Assembly (NCBI GenBank): GCA_016715205.1
Contig: JADKBC010000018.1
Location: 6,591 to 70,590, forward strand
Direction of reading: 5' to 3'
DNA length: 64,000 nucleotides
Source: Holophaga sp.
GTDB taxonomy: Bacteria; Acidobacteriota; Holophagae; Holophagales; Holophagaceae
Positions within the stretch are counted from its first letter, which is position 1, and the number at the start of each line of letters is the position of its first letter. The notes under the pieces were generated by a model. It made no database searches. It was not told the DNA's origin and saw only the letters and a program-made list of their open reading frames with translations. The position numbers and the translations under genes are program-made. Of this stretch, positions 53,938-63,072 are shown piece after piece.

Positions 53938-55077
53938 ATGGCCAAAGTACTCGTTCAGGAGAGCACCGGAGTTCGTGAATTCGAACTGGTGGACAACGAA
54001 GTCCACATCGGGCGCGAGTTGGATAACACCTTGCGGCTCGCGGATCCCAGCATCAGCCGCCATCACGCGGTGATCCGGCGCACCCCGGCGGGCTTCGAGG
54101 TGCAGGACCTGCAAAGCAGCAACGGTGTCCTGGTGAACGGCACGCGCATCCAGACCTCCCTGTTGAGGAACGGCGATCGGGTTACGGTGGGCCAGATCCA
54201 GATGACCTTTGTGGACCCGGTGCCGGCAGAATCCCTGGCCACCGTGGCCGTCCAGGCCGGCGAACCCGTCAATCCCTTGGGCACCATGCGCATGGATGCC
54301 AGCGAGATGGCCAAGATCCAGGCCATGCAGGAAGGGCGGCCCTTCGTTCCCGCCCCTGAACCCACTCCTGAACCAGCGCCCATGCCCCCACCGATCCCAC
54401 CACCCGTGGCGGCACCCATCGGCCAGGACACCGCCCGCAACCCCGTTGGCGCGGCCGAACCGAGGCCTTTCACCTACGCCGCCGCAGCTTCCGACAACCC
54501 GGCCCCCACCTTCCTGCAGCCCTACCTGCCCCCCGTGCCCGACAATGCCCAGCCCACGGGCGAGCGAGGCGATTTCCTCACCCGGCTGTTGGCGGCCCTG
54601 GTGGATGGCCTAGTGGGCTTTGTTGCCTACCTGCCCTTCTTCATCCTCAGCTTCGTGCCCTTCCTGGGCTGCATCATCGCCCCCCTCGGGATGCTGTTTG
54701 GTCTCGCGGTGATGGCCTTCCAGTTGTGGTGCATCGTGACATTCAAGGCCACCATCGGGAAAAAGGTCATGAAGCTCCGCGTGGTGCAGGAAGCCGCGCC
54801 TGGCGCGCCCCTGGATTGGGGCATCGTGCTGTTGCGCGGCCTCGGGTATTTTGCGAACGGTGTCATCGGCGCCGTCATCTACTTCATCCTCGCGGCCGTG
54901 GTCATCGGCGGCATGATCGCCACCGGCGGTCGGGGTGCTTCTCCCCTGGGCTTCCTGCTGTTGCTGCCCTTCGCTTTCCTTGCCTATGCGCTGCCCTACC
55001 TGATGATCCTTCGCCCCGACCGCAAGGGGCTCCAGGACATCATCTCCAAGACCATCGTGATCAAGGTCGACCGGTAG
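53938..55077 (+). CDS. FHA-domain protein with RDD membrane domain
   Basis: A 379-residue fusion. The N-terminal FHA domain (about residues 1-95) shows HIGRELDNTL, then SISRHHAVI and SSNGVLVNGTRI, which bind phosphothreonine. A Pro-rich linker (about 115-200) leads to an RDD domain with about four membrane helices, including TIGKKVMKLRVV. It could recruit a phosphorylated partner to the membrane. A Ser/Thr kinase is encoded at 17-20 kb, but a link is only a guess. GGGGA precedes the ATG. Confidence 0.88.
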   Translation: MAKVLVQESTGVREFELVDNEVHIGRELDNTLRLADPSISRHHAVIRRTPAGFEVQDLQSSNGVLVNGTRIQTSLLRNGDRVTVGQIQMTFVDPVPAESLATVAVQAGEPVNPLGTMRMDASEMAKIQAMQEGRPFVPAPEPTPEPAPMPPPIPPPVAAPIGQDTARNPVGAAEPRPFTYAAAASDNPAPTFLQPYLPPVPDNAQPTGERGDFLTRLLAALVDGLVGFVAYLPFFILSFVPFLGCIIAPLGMLFGLAVMAFQLWCIVTFKATIGKKVMKLRVVQEAAPGAPLDWGIVLLRGLGYFANGVIGAVIYFILAAVVIGGMIATGGRGASPLGFLLLLPFAFLAYALPYLMILRPDRKGLQDIISKTIVIKVDR

Positions 55078-55091
55078 GTTCCTTGGGTTCC

Positions 55092-55125
55092 ATGAAAACG
55101 CCCGCCGAATGGCGGGCGTTTTCAT
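55092..55125. terminator. Bidirectional intrinsic terminator
   Basis: ATGAAAACGCCCGCC, loop GAAT, then GGCGGGCGTTTTCAT: a perfect 15-bp stem with T-runs on both strands. It separates the convergent FHA-RDD and ssb genes and ends 14 nt from the ssb stop. Confidence 0.88.
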
Positions 55126-55139
55126 GGTGTGGCTAGAAA

Positions 55140-55589
55140 TCAGAACGGGATATCGTCATCAAAACCGCCGCCGCTGGGGGGGGCGGGGGGCATGGGCTCA
55201 TCAAAGCCGCCCTCGTCGCGATGGGAACCGCCGCCGCTGCGGCCACCGCCATCTTCAATCTTGCCGAGCATCACGAAGTTATCGCAGCGGATATCGCAGG
55301 TGGCTTTCTTAACGCCTGCCTGGTCGGTGTATTCGCCGTACTGAATGCGGCCTTCGATCATGATCTGCTTGCCCTTGCGGAGGTATTTTTCCGCAATTTC
55401 GGCCTGCTTGCCCCACACCACGATGCGGTGCCATTCCGTCTTCTCCTTCTTCTCGCCTTGGGGCGTCTTCCACGTTTCCGTGGTGGCCAGGCTGAAGCGG
55501 GCCAGGGCCTGGCCGTTGGGGGTCATCTTCAGTTCGGGATCGCGTCCCAGGTTGCCGATGAGGATCACCTTGTTGAGGGAGCCGGACAT
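55140..55589 (-). CDS. ssb: Single-stranded DNA-binding protein
   Basis: A 149-residue SSB. The OB fold begins MSGSLNKVILIGNLGRDPEL and includes EWHRIVVWGKQAEIAEKYL, then IEGRIQYGEYTDQAGVKKAT. A Gly-rich linker ends in the acidic tip FDDDIPF used to bind replication and repair proteins. AAGGAGG precedes the ATG at 55589; the longer frame upstream is not coding. Confidence 0.95.
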   Translation of the reverse strand: MSGSLNKVILIGNLGRDPELKMTPNGQALARFSLATTETWKTPQGEKKEKTEWHRIVVWGKQAEIAEKYLRKGKQIMIEGRIQYGEYTDQAGVKKATCDIRCDNFVMLGKIEDGGGRSGGGSHRDEGGFDEPMPPAPPSGGGFDDDIPF

Positions 55590-55681
55590 GCGTCCTCCTT
55601 CACGGCGGAGCTCTCCGCCGCACGAAAACCGCTCAGACGTCTGAGGGTGGTAGGGTGTCCATGATGAACCGAGGGGGAACC

Positions 55682-56434
55682 GTGTCAAGCATCCTCGTTG
55701 CCTGTGGTGACAAGTCCGGTGCGGAGAAGCATTACCTTCCTGCCCTGAGGTCGGGCGGCTGGGCGGGGGAGCTCCGTTTGGTGGCTCCCGGCGATGGGGT
55801 CCCCGATTTGGAAGGCGTGGCGGGGCTCCTCCTGTGCGGGGGGGCGGATATCCACCCCCGGTGCTGGGATGAAGGGGAGACACTGCATCCCGCCGCGGTG
55901 CCGGATGAATCCCGGGATGACTTTGAACGGCCGCTCATTTTGCGTGCCTGGGAGGCGGGCCTGCCCATCCTGGGCATCTGCCGGGGTGAGCAGATGCTCA
56001 ACGTGGCCCTGGGCGGCAGCTTGATCCAGGACATCCCCAGCCATTTCAACTGCGAGTCCGAACGCCACCGCCACGGCAGTTCTGCGCTGCCGGAGTTGCA
56101 CCATGCCGTGCAACTGGAACCCTTGTCACGCCTAGCGGAAATGGTGGGTTGCCCCGAGATTCGGGTGAACAGCCGTCATCACCAAGCCGTGAAACGGGTG
56201 GCGCCAGGCTTCAAGGCTGTGGCGTGGCACCTGGATACGGACCATTCCGAAACGGGCCCACTCATCGAGGCCATCGAAGCCGAGGACGAGGGCCGATGGG
56301 TGGTGGGTGTCCAGTGGCATCCCGAAAACCTCATCGGGTTCGAGGATGAGAATGGCGCCGCCGCACGTCGAATTTTTGAGACCTTCCTGGAGGCGGCGCA
56401 ACGTCAGGGTTTGAAGGTGTGCCAAAGGCGGTAG
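55682..56434 (+). CDS. Gamma-glutamyl-GABA hydrolase-like class I glutamine amidotransferase (C26)
   Basis: A 250-residue hydrolase with the triad of this fold: Cys in ILGICRGEQMLNVALGG, and His-Glu in VVGVQWHPENL. The order and the motif GGADIHPRCW fit the PuuD-like peptidase C26 family, which hydrolyses gamma-glutamyl amides such as gamma-glutamyl-GABA. The GTG at 55682 is preceded by GGGGGA, better than starts further upstream. No other putrescine-pathway gene is near. Its last 31 nt overlap the convergent DUF2752 gene. Confidence 0.84.
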   Translation: MSSILVACGDKSGAEKHYLPALRSGGWAGELRLVAPGDGVPDLEGVAGLLLCGGADIHPRCWDEGETLHPAAVPDESRDDFERPLILRAWEAGLPILGICRGEQMLNVALGGSLIQDIPSHFNCESERHRHGSSALPELHHAVQLEPLSRLAEMVGCPEIRVNSRHHQAVKRVAPGFKAVAWHLDTDHSETGPLIEAIEAEDEGRWVVGVQWHPENLIGFEDENGAAARRIFETFLEAAQRQGLKVCQRR

Positions 56435-56805
56435 ATCCAGCCCACCAGCAGTAGGCTCAAGACCGCGGGAAGGAATATGATTTTCACCCGGTGCCACAGG
56501 GTGGTGATCCGCTCCTGGCCCTGCACGGCCTGGACCAGGGCGGCCACAAGGAGGGCCCAGGTTGCGATAAAGACCAGAGGTGACGCCAGGTTGTGGCGCA
56601 GGGCCTCGGTGAACCGACCATGGCCCAGATCGAGAAACGCGCGGGTCATGCCGCAGGAGGCACAGGGAATGCCCGTGATGGCGTTGAAGAGGCAAGCCGG
56701 CATGCCCTTGCTACTGGAGGCCACCACGGACAGCAGCAGGGCTGCGGATGTTCCCAGGAACACCAGCAGCCCTTTGCCGCGGACGGATTGAAGGCTCGAT
56801 AACAT
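56404..56805 (-). CDS. DUF2752 membrane protein
   Basis: A 133-residue protein with three predicted helices. The block CLFNAITGIPCASCGMTRAF is the cysteine-rich DUF2752 signature. Its ATG overlaps the TGA of the TM2-domain gene (TGATG), so the two are coupled. DUF2752 and TM2 proteins often occur together; neither has a known function. Confidence 0.88.
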   Translation of the reverse strand: MLSSLQSVRGKGLLVFLGTSAALLLSVVASSSKGMPACLFNAITGIPCASCGMTRAFLDLGHGRFTEALRHNLASPLVFIATWALLVAALVQAVQGQERITTLWHRVKIIFLPAVLSLLLVGWIYRLWHTFKP

Positions 56806-57248
56806 CAGGAAAGTTGGGGCGTATTCCCGTCAACATCCTTTTGCAGGCCCATGCCCGCCAGGATCACGTCGATCATGGCCCAGATGCCACAGCCGCCGCA
56901 GGTGAGCAGTTTGGCGATGCCCAGGCCCGTCTGGCCAAGGTAGAAGCGGTCAGCGCCAACGAAACCCAGGAAGGCCGCGAAAAGATAGGTGGCGGTCTGG
57001 GTGCGAGTCGAGGTGCCGATGGCATCCCGGCGCAGGGGCAGGCCTTCCGCATCTTTCACCATGCCGCAGCCGATCATGACGCTGTCGACGATGGCCCAAA
57101 TGCCGAATCCGCCGCAGGTCAGGAGCTTGGCGACGCCCAAACCCGTGTATCCAAGGTAGAAGCGGTCCGCACCGAAGATGCCGAGAAAGTAGCTGAACAG
57201 GAAGGCGGCTCCCTGGGTACGGCTGGAGGCAGCGGGGGTTTCGTACAT
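56805..57248 (-). CDS. Tandem TM2-domain membrane protein
   Basis: A 147-residue protein made of two TM2 domains of about 65 residues each. Each has two helices and the repeated core GADRFYLG, then GLGVAKLLTCGGFGIWA in the first and GLGIAKLLTCGGCGIWA in the second. The near identity of the halves suggests internal duplication. It is followed directly by DUF2752. Confidence 0.88.
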   Translation of the reverse strand: MYETPAASSRTQGAAFLFSYFLGIFGADRFYLGYTGLGVAKLLTCGGFGIWAIVDSVMIGCGMVKDAEGLPLRRDAIGTSTRTQTATYLFAAFLGFVGADRFYLGQTGLGIAKLLTCGGCGIWAMIDVILAGMGLQKDVDGNTPQLS

Positions 57249-57294
57249 TGGATCTCCTGAAGGGTTATGTTCAGATTATCCAATTTGACGATGC

Positions 57295-57648
57295 TTACAA
57301 TCGCTGAATTTCCAGGTGTTGGCAGAGCTGGCCAGTGAGTTCTAGGGACATCTCCAGGACGTCCTGAATTTCACGGGGCAGGATGTCATCCAGGTGGATG
57401 CCACAGGCCACGCAGACCGTGGCGTTTTGATGCGCAGCTAGGCGTGTTGCAATGGTTTGGGCCACTTCTTCCTCCCGGTGCCCAGGAAGGACCAGCACGG
57501 GGGTTTGGGCACCACCGGCCGGACTGAGGGCCACCGCGCCGATATGGGCTTGATCACCGCCCGAAAGGGTTACGCAGAGATCGCGGCCCAGGAAGAGTGC
57601 CGTCATCCGCAGATGGATGCGCCCCCGCTGGGACTCCAGGCGAATCAT
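57295..57648 (-). CDS. LpdD-like (prenylated-flavin chaperone) domain protein
   Basis: A 117-residue protein. GRDLCVTLSGGDQAHIGAVA and LPGHREEEVAQTIATRLA resemble the small D subunit (LpdD) associated with UbiD-type decarboxylases, thought to help deliver prenylated flavin. No ubiD or ubiX gene is in the window, so the role is uncertain. The ribosome site is weak. The adjoining sequence upstream is a tandem repeat derived from the next gene, and the first repeat starts 7 nt from this ATG. Confidence 0.6.
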   Translation of the reverse strand: MIRLESQRGRIHLRMTALFLGRDLCVTLSGGDQAHIGAVALSPAGGAQTPVLVLPGHREEEVAQTIATRLAAHQNATVCVACGIHLDDILPREIQDVLEMSLELTGQLCQHLEIQRL

Positions 57649-57654
57649 GGCGTT

Positions 57655-57905
57655 GGCAGGTCCCGCCCGCAGTATCTGCAGACTTTGGCCGCCGCTCTCT
57701 CGGTATCGCGATGCGATACGCGAGACTTAGAAACAGGGGTGTTTTTCATGTTGGACCTGGCAGGCCACGCCTGCAGTAACTGCAGATTTTGGCTGCTTCC
57801 CTCTCGGTATCCCGATGCGATACGCGAGACTTAGAAACGAGAGGCCTGTTCATGTTGGGCTTGGCAGATCCCGCCCGCAGTATCTGCAGACTTTGGCCGC
57901 CGCTT
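57655..57905 (-). repeat. 104-bp tandem repeat encoding copies of a zinc-ribbon end
   Basis: Units begin at 57655, 57759 and 57863, a regular 104-bp step, with the third truncated at about 57905. Each repeats, on the minus strand, the coding sequence for AAKVCRYCGRDLP, the zinc-ribbon end of the adjoining PH-domain gene, followed each time by a stop codon. The first two also carry an imperfect palindrome (TCTCGGTATCGC-GAT-GCGATACGCGAGA). The middle unit reads AAKICSYCRRGLP. Confidence 0.88.
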
Positions 57906-58257
57906 TAATCGTTTCTGCGCAAAAGGGGCAGACCTGGGTGGGGCCGGCGTCACCGGTGCTGAGCTGGTGGGACTGGGCACCCTCGATGAGTTCCTTGATG
58001 CGCAGGGCGTGTTTTTTCTTGTGGCCATGGCTGGTGATGGGATCGGTACCGCCCGTGGATTCGATGAGGATATCGGACCAGAAAAAGCCTGTTTCGATGC
58101 GCACGCTCGCCACCCGCTGCAGATGGATGCTCATCTCGTTCTTGGTGAACCAGCTGCGTTTGCGCCGCACCACGGCGGTGTCATTCACTTCAATCACGGT
58201 TGGGAAGAGCCGGTTGCCCTTGGTCCAACGGCTGGCCTTGAAGAATTCGGCGGGCAT
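57850..58257 (-). CDS. Bacterial PH-domain protein with C-terminal zinc ribbon
   Basis: A 135-residue protein. A PH-like domain (residues about 10-95; VIEVNDTAVVRRKRSW, then VRIETGFFWSDILIES) is followed by a zinc ribbon, CPFCAETIKAAAKVCRYCGR. The ATG at 58257 follows GGAGG by 6 nt. The 3' end, covering the second CxxC, lies in a three-unit tandem repeat that continues downstream. The function is unknown; PH domains of this type are common in small acidobacterial proteins. Confidence 0.8.
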   Translation of the reverse strand: MPAEFFKASRWTKGNRLFPTVIEVNDTAVVRRKRSWFTKNEMSIHLQRVASVRIETGFFWSDILIESTGGTDPITSHGHKKKHALRIKELIEGAQSHQLSTGDAGPTQVCPFCAETIKAAAKVCRYCGRDLPSPT

Positions 58258-58300
58258 GGGAACCTCCACGCTTCAGGATAGCCTCGGTCAGAATGGGAAC

Positions 58301-59296
58301 ATGACCTTGAATGAACCCGCCCCGACTGGTTTTGATCGGGCCCTGACCGCAGGGACTGTGGTTGTGGCGCTGGGGGCCATCATCCTTCATGCCGGGCATG
58401 GGCGGGCAAGCCGCGTACTTTTCGCGTGCGCCCTGCTGCTGCTGGCCCTGAAGTTGGTCCGGAACGCCTTCCGCGCACGAGCGGGGCTGCTGCCCTGGGG
58501 GCGTTTGGCGCTGCCCGGATTGTTGCTGGTGGAAGGCGCGGCTTCGCTGGCGCACGTTGGTCCACGCGGTTTGGTGGTCAAGGGCACCACGGCGGTGCTG
58601 CTGGAAATGGGTCTGCTCTGGCTGGCCTGGCGCGCGTGGAAGGATCGCGCCGGAGCTCAAGAGGGCCTTCCCGAGGCGCGATTGGCCCATCGCCTTCAGA
58701 GCTTTCTGGGCCCGCGAGCTTCGCATCTCGTGGCCCTGGAATTGGTCGTGCTGAGTGGCGCCATTCGGGCGCTCCTGGGTCGGGGCCGGAAGATTGTGGA
58801 TGCCAATGCCTTCACCTATCACCGTGAAAGTGTCCTGGGCGCGCTGCTGTTGGCCCTGCCCGTGATGGCCATTGGCGACCTGCTCTTGTTGGATCTGGTG
58901 CTGCGCCATGCGGCCCCCTGGCTTCGCTGGACCATTCATGCGGTGGATCTCTACGGCCTGCTTTGGATTCTAGGCCTGTGGCAATCCATGCGGGATCGCC
59001 CCCATCGCTTGGACGACGAAGCCCTGTGGGTGCATCGGGGCGTGCTGGGCAGCCTGCGGATTCCCCGGCTGCTGCTTGGTCAGCCCAAACCCTTGCCATT
59101 CTTCGATGATCCGGCGGCGCGCAAGGCCTTTCTGGGAGATGCGGCCAATCTGGGTGTTTCCGGCGGGAGCGAATTCCTCTTGGAATTGACAGAGCCCCTT
59201 CGTCCCATGGGTTTTCTGGGCCTTGGGCCTGCCAGAAAGCGGGTGCTGCTCACCGTGGATGACCCCGGAACCTTTCTCGCCCGCATGGGATCCTGA
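58301..59296 (+). CDS. Integral membrane protein of unknown function
   Basis: A 331-residue protein with about six to seven hydrophobic helices in its first 230 residues (for example AGTVVVALGAIILHAG and LGALLLALPVMAIGDLLLL). A cytoplasmic-looking C-terminus contains VLLTVDDPGTFLARMG. I do not recognise the family. The start at 58301 lies 43 nt from the divergent PH-domain gene; hrpB follows 4 nt after its stop, so the two are probably co-transcribed. Confidence 0.7.
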   Translation: MTLNEPAPTGFDRALTAGTVVVALGAIILHAGHGRASRVLFACALLLLALKLVRNAFRARAGLLPWGRLALPGLLLVEGAASLAHVGPRGLVVKGTTAVLLEMGLLWLAWRAWKDRAGAQEGLPEARLAHRLQSFLGPRASHLVALELVVLSGAIRALLGRGRKIVDANAFTYHRESVLGALLLALPVMAIGDLLLLDLVLRHAAPWLRWTIHAVDLYGLLWILGLWQSMRDRPHRLDDEALWVHRGVLGSLRIPRLLLGQPKPLPFFDDPAARKAFLGDAANLGVSGGSEFLLELTEPLRPMGFLGLGPARKRVLLTVDDPGTFLARMGS

Positions 59297-59300
59297 GTAC

Positions 59301-61799
59301 ATGCGGACGCCCCTTCCCATTGATTCCCAACTGCCACGTGTGGTGGAGATCCTGCGCGCAGGGCGGAACCTGGTGCTGACGGCCGAACCGGGCGCCGGAA
59401 AAACCACGCGGGTACCCCGAGTCCTGCTCGATGCAGGCTTGCTCGCCACGGGCGAATGCTGGGTGCTGGAGCCCCGCCGGTTGGCCGCGCGCTTGGCCGC
59501 CGCACGGGTGGCGGAGGAACTGGGCGAAGAACTGGGCCAGCGGGTGGGCTACGCCGTGCGGTTTGAACAGAAGGTGTCCAAGGCCACCCGCATTCGTTTT
59601 GTGACGGAAGGTTTGCTGCTCCGTCGCCTCCAGGAAGACCCCCAGCTCCGCGGCATTGGCATCGTCATTCTGGACGAATTCCACGAGCGGCATCTGCATA
59701 CCGATCTGGCGCTCACCCTACTGCGGCGGCTCCAGCGCGAAGGCAGGCCTGATCTGCGCTTGATTGTCATGAGTGCGACCTTGGAGGCAGGGCCCGTGCA
59801 GGCTTTTCTGGGCGCGGAATTCATGAACAGCGAAGGGCGGGTGCATCCCGTGGAACTGCGCCATGCGCCACGCCCCGATGATCGTCCTCTGGCCATTCAG
59901 GTGGTGGCTGCCTTGGAGCAGAATCTGACGGAAGGCAACCACGGCCACACCCTGATTTTCCTGCCGGGGGCAGCGGATATCCGGGCCTGTGAGCGGAGCC
60001 TGGCGCCCTTGGCCCAGCGCCATGGCCTGAGGGTGCTGCCGCTCCATGGAAGTCTTTCGTTCGAGGCCCAGAAGGCTGCGGTGGCGCCTTCGGACCAGCC
60101 GAAAATTCTGCTCAGCACCAACGTGGCTGAGAGCAGCGTGACCATCGATGGCGTAAACCTCGTCATCGATTCTGGTTTGGGACGCGAGGCCCTGCATTCG
60201 CCCTGGTCGGGGCTTTCGGGCCTGCGCACCCAGCGCATCAGCCAAGCACGGTGCATCCAGCGGGCAGGGCGGGCCGGGCGGCAGGGGCCTGGTCGGTGTC
60301 TGAGGCTATTCACCGAGGCCGATTTCCAGACCCGGGCAGCCTTCGATATCCCCGAACTTCGGCGCTCGGATCTGGCCGAGGCGCTGCTGGCGCTGCATGG
60401 CTTGGGCATTGCCGAGCCGGGACGTTTGGAATGGTTCGAGGCGCCACCCGAGGACGCCCTGGGGGCCGCTGAAAAACTGCTTTCGCGCATGGGCGCACTG
60501 GATGGTGAACGTTTGGGTGCCATCGGGCGGCGCATGGCCCGCCTGCCCCTGCATCCTCGCTTGGCCCGGCTGGTGGTCGCGGGGGAGGATCTCGAGATTC
60601 CGAACCTGGCACGCCTGGCCGCCGCCTTGCTGGAAACGGGGGATCTCGTGGCCCGCACGAGCCTGGACGCACGCGCCGCGCCGGTGGGACATGGCCTGGA
60701 ATCGGATCTCTGGGCACGCCTGGATGCTTACCAGGAGGCCGAGGCGGCCCATTTCAGCGCTGGGGCTATCCGGGCGGCGGGGCTGGATGGTGCGGCCCTG
60801 CGCCAGGCCCGGCTGGCCTTTGAGGCGCTCCGGAATCGCGTTTCTCAGGCTGAAGAGCCTGCGGATGCCGAAGAGCGGCTGCTCCGGGCCCTGCTGGCAG
60901 CCTATCCCGATCGACTCGCCAAGGCGGGAGGCTCGGGCACCTTTGCGCTATTGGGCGGTGGTGGCGCGCGTCTGGATGCTGCCAGCCGAGTGCGCAAGGC
61001 CGATCTGATCCTGGCCCTGGAAGCTGAGCACCTCCGTGGGGCCCGGAACGAAGTGCTGATCCGCATGGCCTCCAGGGTGGAGCCCGAATGGCTGCTGGAA
61101 GCCTTCTCGGAGCAGATGCGTGAGGACGAAAGCCTGGCCTTCAACCCGGCCAAGGGACACGTGGAGCGCCGCAGTAGCCTGTGGTTCGAGAATCTCTGCC
61201 TGGAAGAAACCCGCCGGATCGCCGACCCCATGGATCCTCGTACCGCCGAAGTGTTGGCCGAAGCGGCCCTGAATCAGGGGCTGGGCGGGGCCGGGGAGCG
61301 GGTGGAGGAATTGCTTGCACGCGCATCATTCTTGGCCAGGTACCGTCCGGATTTGGAACTCGGACCTCCGGAGGAACTGCGCATCCAACTGGTCAGCAAG
61401 GCCTGCATGGGGTGCCGCAGCCTGAAAAATCTTGAAAGCGTAGATTGGCCTTGGGCATTGAGGGAACTGCTAGGTTCCGAAAAGGCCCGGCTCCTGGAAG
61501 CCTGGGCCCCGGAATTCGTGTTGTTGCGCAAACGACGGGTGAAGGTGAACTACGGTTCCGAGTCACCTTGGATCGAATCTCGGCTCCAGGATTTTCTCGG
61601 CGTGAAGGTGGGGCCAAGCCTGGCAGAAGGCAGGGTACCCCTGGTGCTACACCTGCTGGCGCCCAATAACCGTGCCTTGCAGGTGACCACGGATCTTGCG
61701 GGTTTCTGGCAGCGCACCTACCGGGAACTGCGCCCAGCCCTCTCTCGCCGCTATCCCAAACACCTTTGGCCTGAAGACCCGCTGAAATTCGGAAGTTAG
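59301..61799 (+). CDS. hrpB: ATP-dependent helicase HrpB
   Basis: An 832-residue DEAH helicase. Walker A is AEPGAGKTTRVP (about 28-39), the DEAH box reads ILDEFHERH, motif III LIVMSATLEAG and motif VI QRAGRAGRQGPG. A C-terminal HrpB-specific domain (about 680-830) follows the helicase-associated region. The length and order match HrpB, an RNA helicase-like protein of unclear role in bacteria. The last 4 nt overlap the convergent small gene. Confidence 0.92.
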   Translation: MRTPLPIDSQLPRVVEILRAGRNLVLTAEPGAGKTTRVPRVLLDAGLLATGECWVLEPRRLAARLAAARVAEELGEELGQRVGYAVRFEQKVSKATRIRFVTEGLLLRRLQEDPQLRGIGIVILDEFHERHLHTDLALTLLRRLQREGRPDLRLIVMSATLEAGPVQAFLGAEFMNSEGRVHPVELRHAPRPDDRPLAIQVVAALEQNLTEGNHGHTLIFLPGAADIRACERSLAPLAQRHGLRVLPLHGSLSFEAQKAAVAPSDQPKILLSTNVAESSVTIDGVNLVIDSGLGREALHSPWSGLSGLRTQRISQARCIQRAGRAGRQGPGRCLRLFTEADFQTRAAFDIPELRRSDLAEALLALHGLGIAEPGRLEWFEAPPEDALGAAEKLLSRMGALDGERLGAIGRRMARLPLHPRLARLVVAGEDLEIPNLARLAAALLETGDLVARTSLDARAAPVGHGLESDLWARLDAYQEAEAAHFSAGAIRAAGLDGAALRQARLAFEALRNRVSQAEEPADAEERLLRALLAAYPDRLAKAGGSGTFALLGGGGARLDAASRVRKADLILALEAEHLRGARNEVLIRMASRVEPEWLLEAFSEQMREDESLAFNPAKGHVERRSSLWFENLCLEETRRIADPMDPRTAEVLAEAALNQGLGGAGERVEELLARASFLARYRPDLELGPPEELRIQLVSKACMGCRSLKNLESVDWPWALRELLGSEKARLLEAWAPEFVLLRKRRVKVNYGSESPWIESRLQDFLGVKVGPSLAEGRVPLVLHLLAPNNRALQVTTDLAGFWQRTYRELRPALSRRYPKHLWPEDPLKFGS

Positions 61800-62065
61800 A
61801 CCGTTTCGGTTTTCTGAGCCCGCTCAGCCACTCGGTCCAGCGCGTTCCAGATGTGATGGCAATCCTCGCAGGAGGAACTGGGTTCACCGCAGGGGAAGCC
61901 CTCGATGCCAATGCCCTGGCACTTCGGGTTGCGGAAAAAGAAGAGCAGTTCGGTGAAGGTCTGGTGGACGCGGGTGCGCAGTGGGCTTTCAGGCAGGGCC
62001 CGCAGCTCCTGGATAAGTTTCCATTCCTCGGAATTCAATTCGGCGTGGATCGTGGGTTGGGACAT
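61796..62065 (-). CDS. Small cysteine-containing protein (89 aa)
   Basis: An 89-residue soluble protein preceded by GGAGGATTC. Four cysteines in the second half (CQGIGIEGFPCGEPSSSCED, then CHHIW) could bind a metal. I do not recognise the family. It lies 42 nt upstream of the BamD-like gene's stop on the opposite side and overlaps hrpB's end, so it is a single compact unit. Confidence 0.65.
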   Translation of the reverse strand: MSQPTIHAELNSEEWKLIQELRALPESPLRTRVHQTFTELLFFFRNPKCQGIGIEGFPCGEPSSSCEDCHHIWNALDRVAERAQKTETV

Positions 62066-62107
62066 GAATCCTCCGAACGGTTGGATGAAAACAGATCAAG
62101 CCTTGTT

Positions 62108-63055
62108 TCAGCTATCCAATTCTTCCTTCACGTGGGTCTGTCCCATCTCCAGCAGGCGATCCTTGGCCCGAGCGGTCCATTCGCTGTTGGGGTAGCTTTC
62201 CACCAATTTCTGGAAGTAGCTGCGGGCCTCCTGGCGATATTTGGCGATTTCGTCGGCAGCCAGTTTCTCAATACCGGTTTTGGCCTGTTCCAACTCGGCC
62301 TTATCCAGTTTGGAAATATCCTCCTTGCCCACCTTGGCCAGGAAATCCTTTTGGTTCTGCTCCAGGATCTCATTGGGCACAAATTTCCGGCGCATGGCTT
62401 CGCCCAGGAAATAGTAGGCCCGCTCACGGTCCACGTAGTCGGGATAAGTTTCCAGCAGGCCCTTCAGGCGACGTTCAGCAGCAGCGAAGTTGTAGCTGTT
62501 CACGTAGTGCACGCCCACCATGAGCTCGTGCTCGGCCAGCCGACGCCAGCACTGGATGGTCTTGGTCTTGGCATCCACCACATAGGGTGAGCCGGGCACT
62601 TCCCGGATTAAATTTTGAAAAGATTCCAAGGCCTTGCGGGTTTCCGCCTGATCACGTTCAGCGTTTTCAATGGCCGCGTAATGGCAGAGCGCCACATGAT
62701 ACATGGCCAGATCACGCTTTTCGTGGCGGGGAAAATAGTTCAGAAAGCTTTGGTATTCCACCAAGGCTTCGGGAAAGGTGCTGGAGCCCTGGAAGAAGAA
62801 GCTATCTCCGAGCGAAAGTTTGGCTTCAGGAAATTCCGCAGAACCGGGTAGCTGTTCCTCGATGACGCGCAGCAGGCGTCGACCCTCTTCCCATTTGCCC
62901 CGCTTCATGAGTGCGCTGGATTCATTCATGAGCTGGGCAGCAGTCCGGGAACCGTCGTCTTTTTTGGGTCCCTTCGTGGATTTCTTACAGGCCAGGCCGC
63001 CTGACACCGTGAGGGTGGCCAGGAGCAGGGGGAGCGCGAGGTTTCTGAGCTGCAT
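62108..63055 (-). CDS. BamD-like outer-membrane assembly lipoprotein (TPR)
   Basis: A 315-residue lipoprotein: LPLLLATLTVSGGLAC gives the lipobox, followed by TPR-like repeats (ALMKRGKWEEGRRLLRVIEE; ALVEYQSFLNYFPRHEKRDL). The pattern of five repeats and the segment FQKLVESYPNSEWTARAKDR match BamD, which acts with BamA in folding outer-membrane proteins. The ATG at 63055 has AAGGG 9 nt upstream. Other TPR lipoproteins of the YfiO type are possible. Confidence 0.82.
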   Translation of the reverse strand: MQLRNLALPLLLATLTVSGGLACKKSTKGPKKDDGSRTAAQLMNESSALMKRGKWEEGRRLLRVIEEQLPGSAEFPEAKLSLGDSFFFQGSSTFPEALVEYQSFLNYFPRHEKRDLAMYHVALCHYAAIENAERDQAETRKALESFQNLIREVPGSPYVVDAKTKTIQCWRRLAEHELMVGVHYVNSYNFAAAERRLKGLLETYPDYVDRERAYYFLGEAMRRKFVPNEILEQNQKDFLAKVGKEDISKLDKAELEQAKTGIEKLAADEIAKYRQEARSYFQKLVESYPNSEWTARAKDRLLEMGQTHVKEELDS

Positions 63056-63072
63056 GTATTTCCCTTCAGTTC

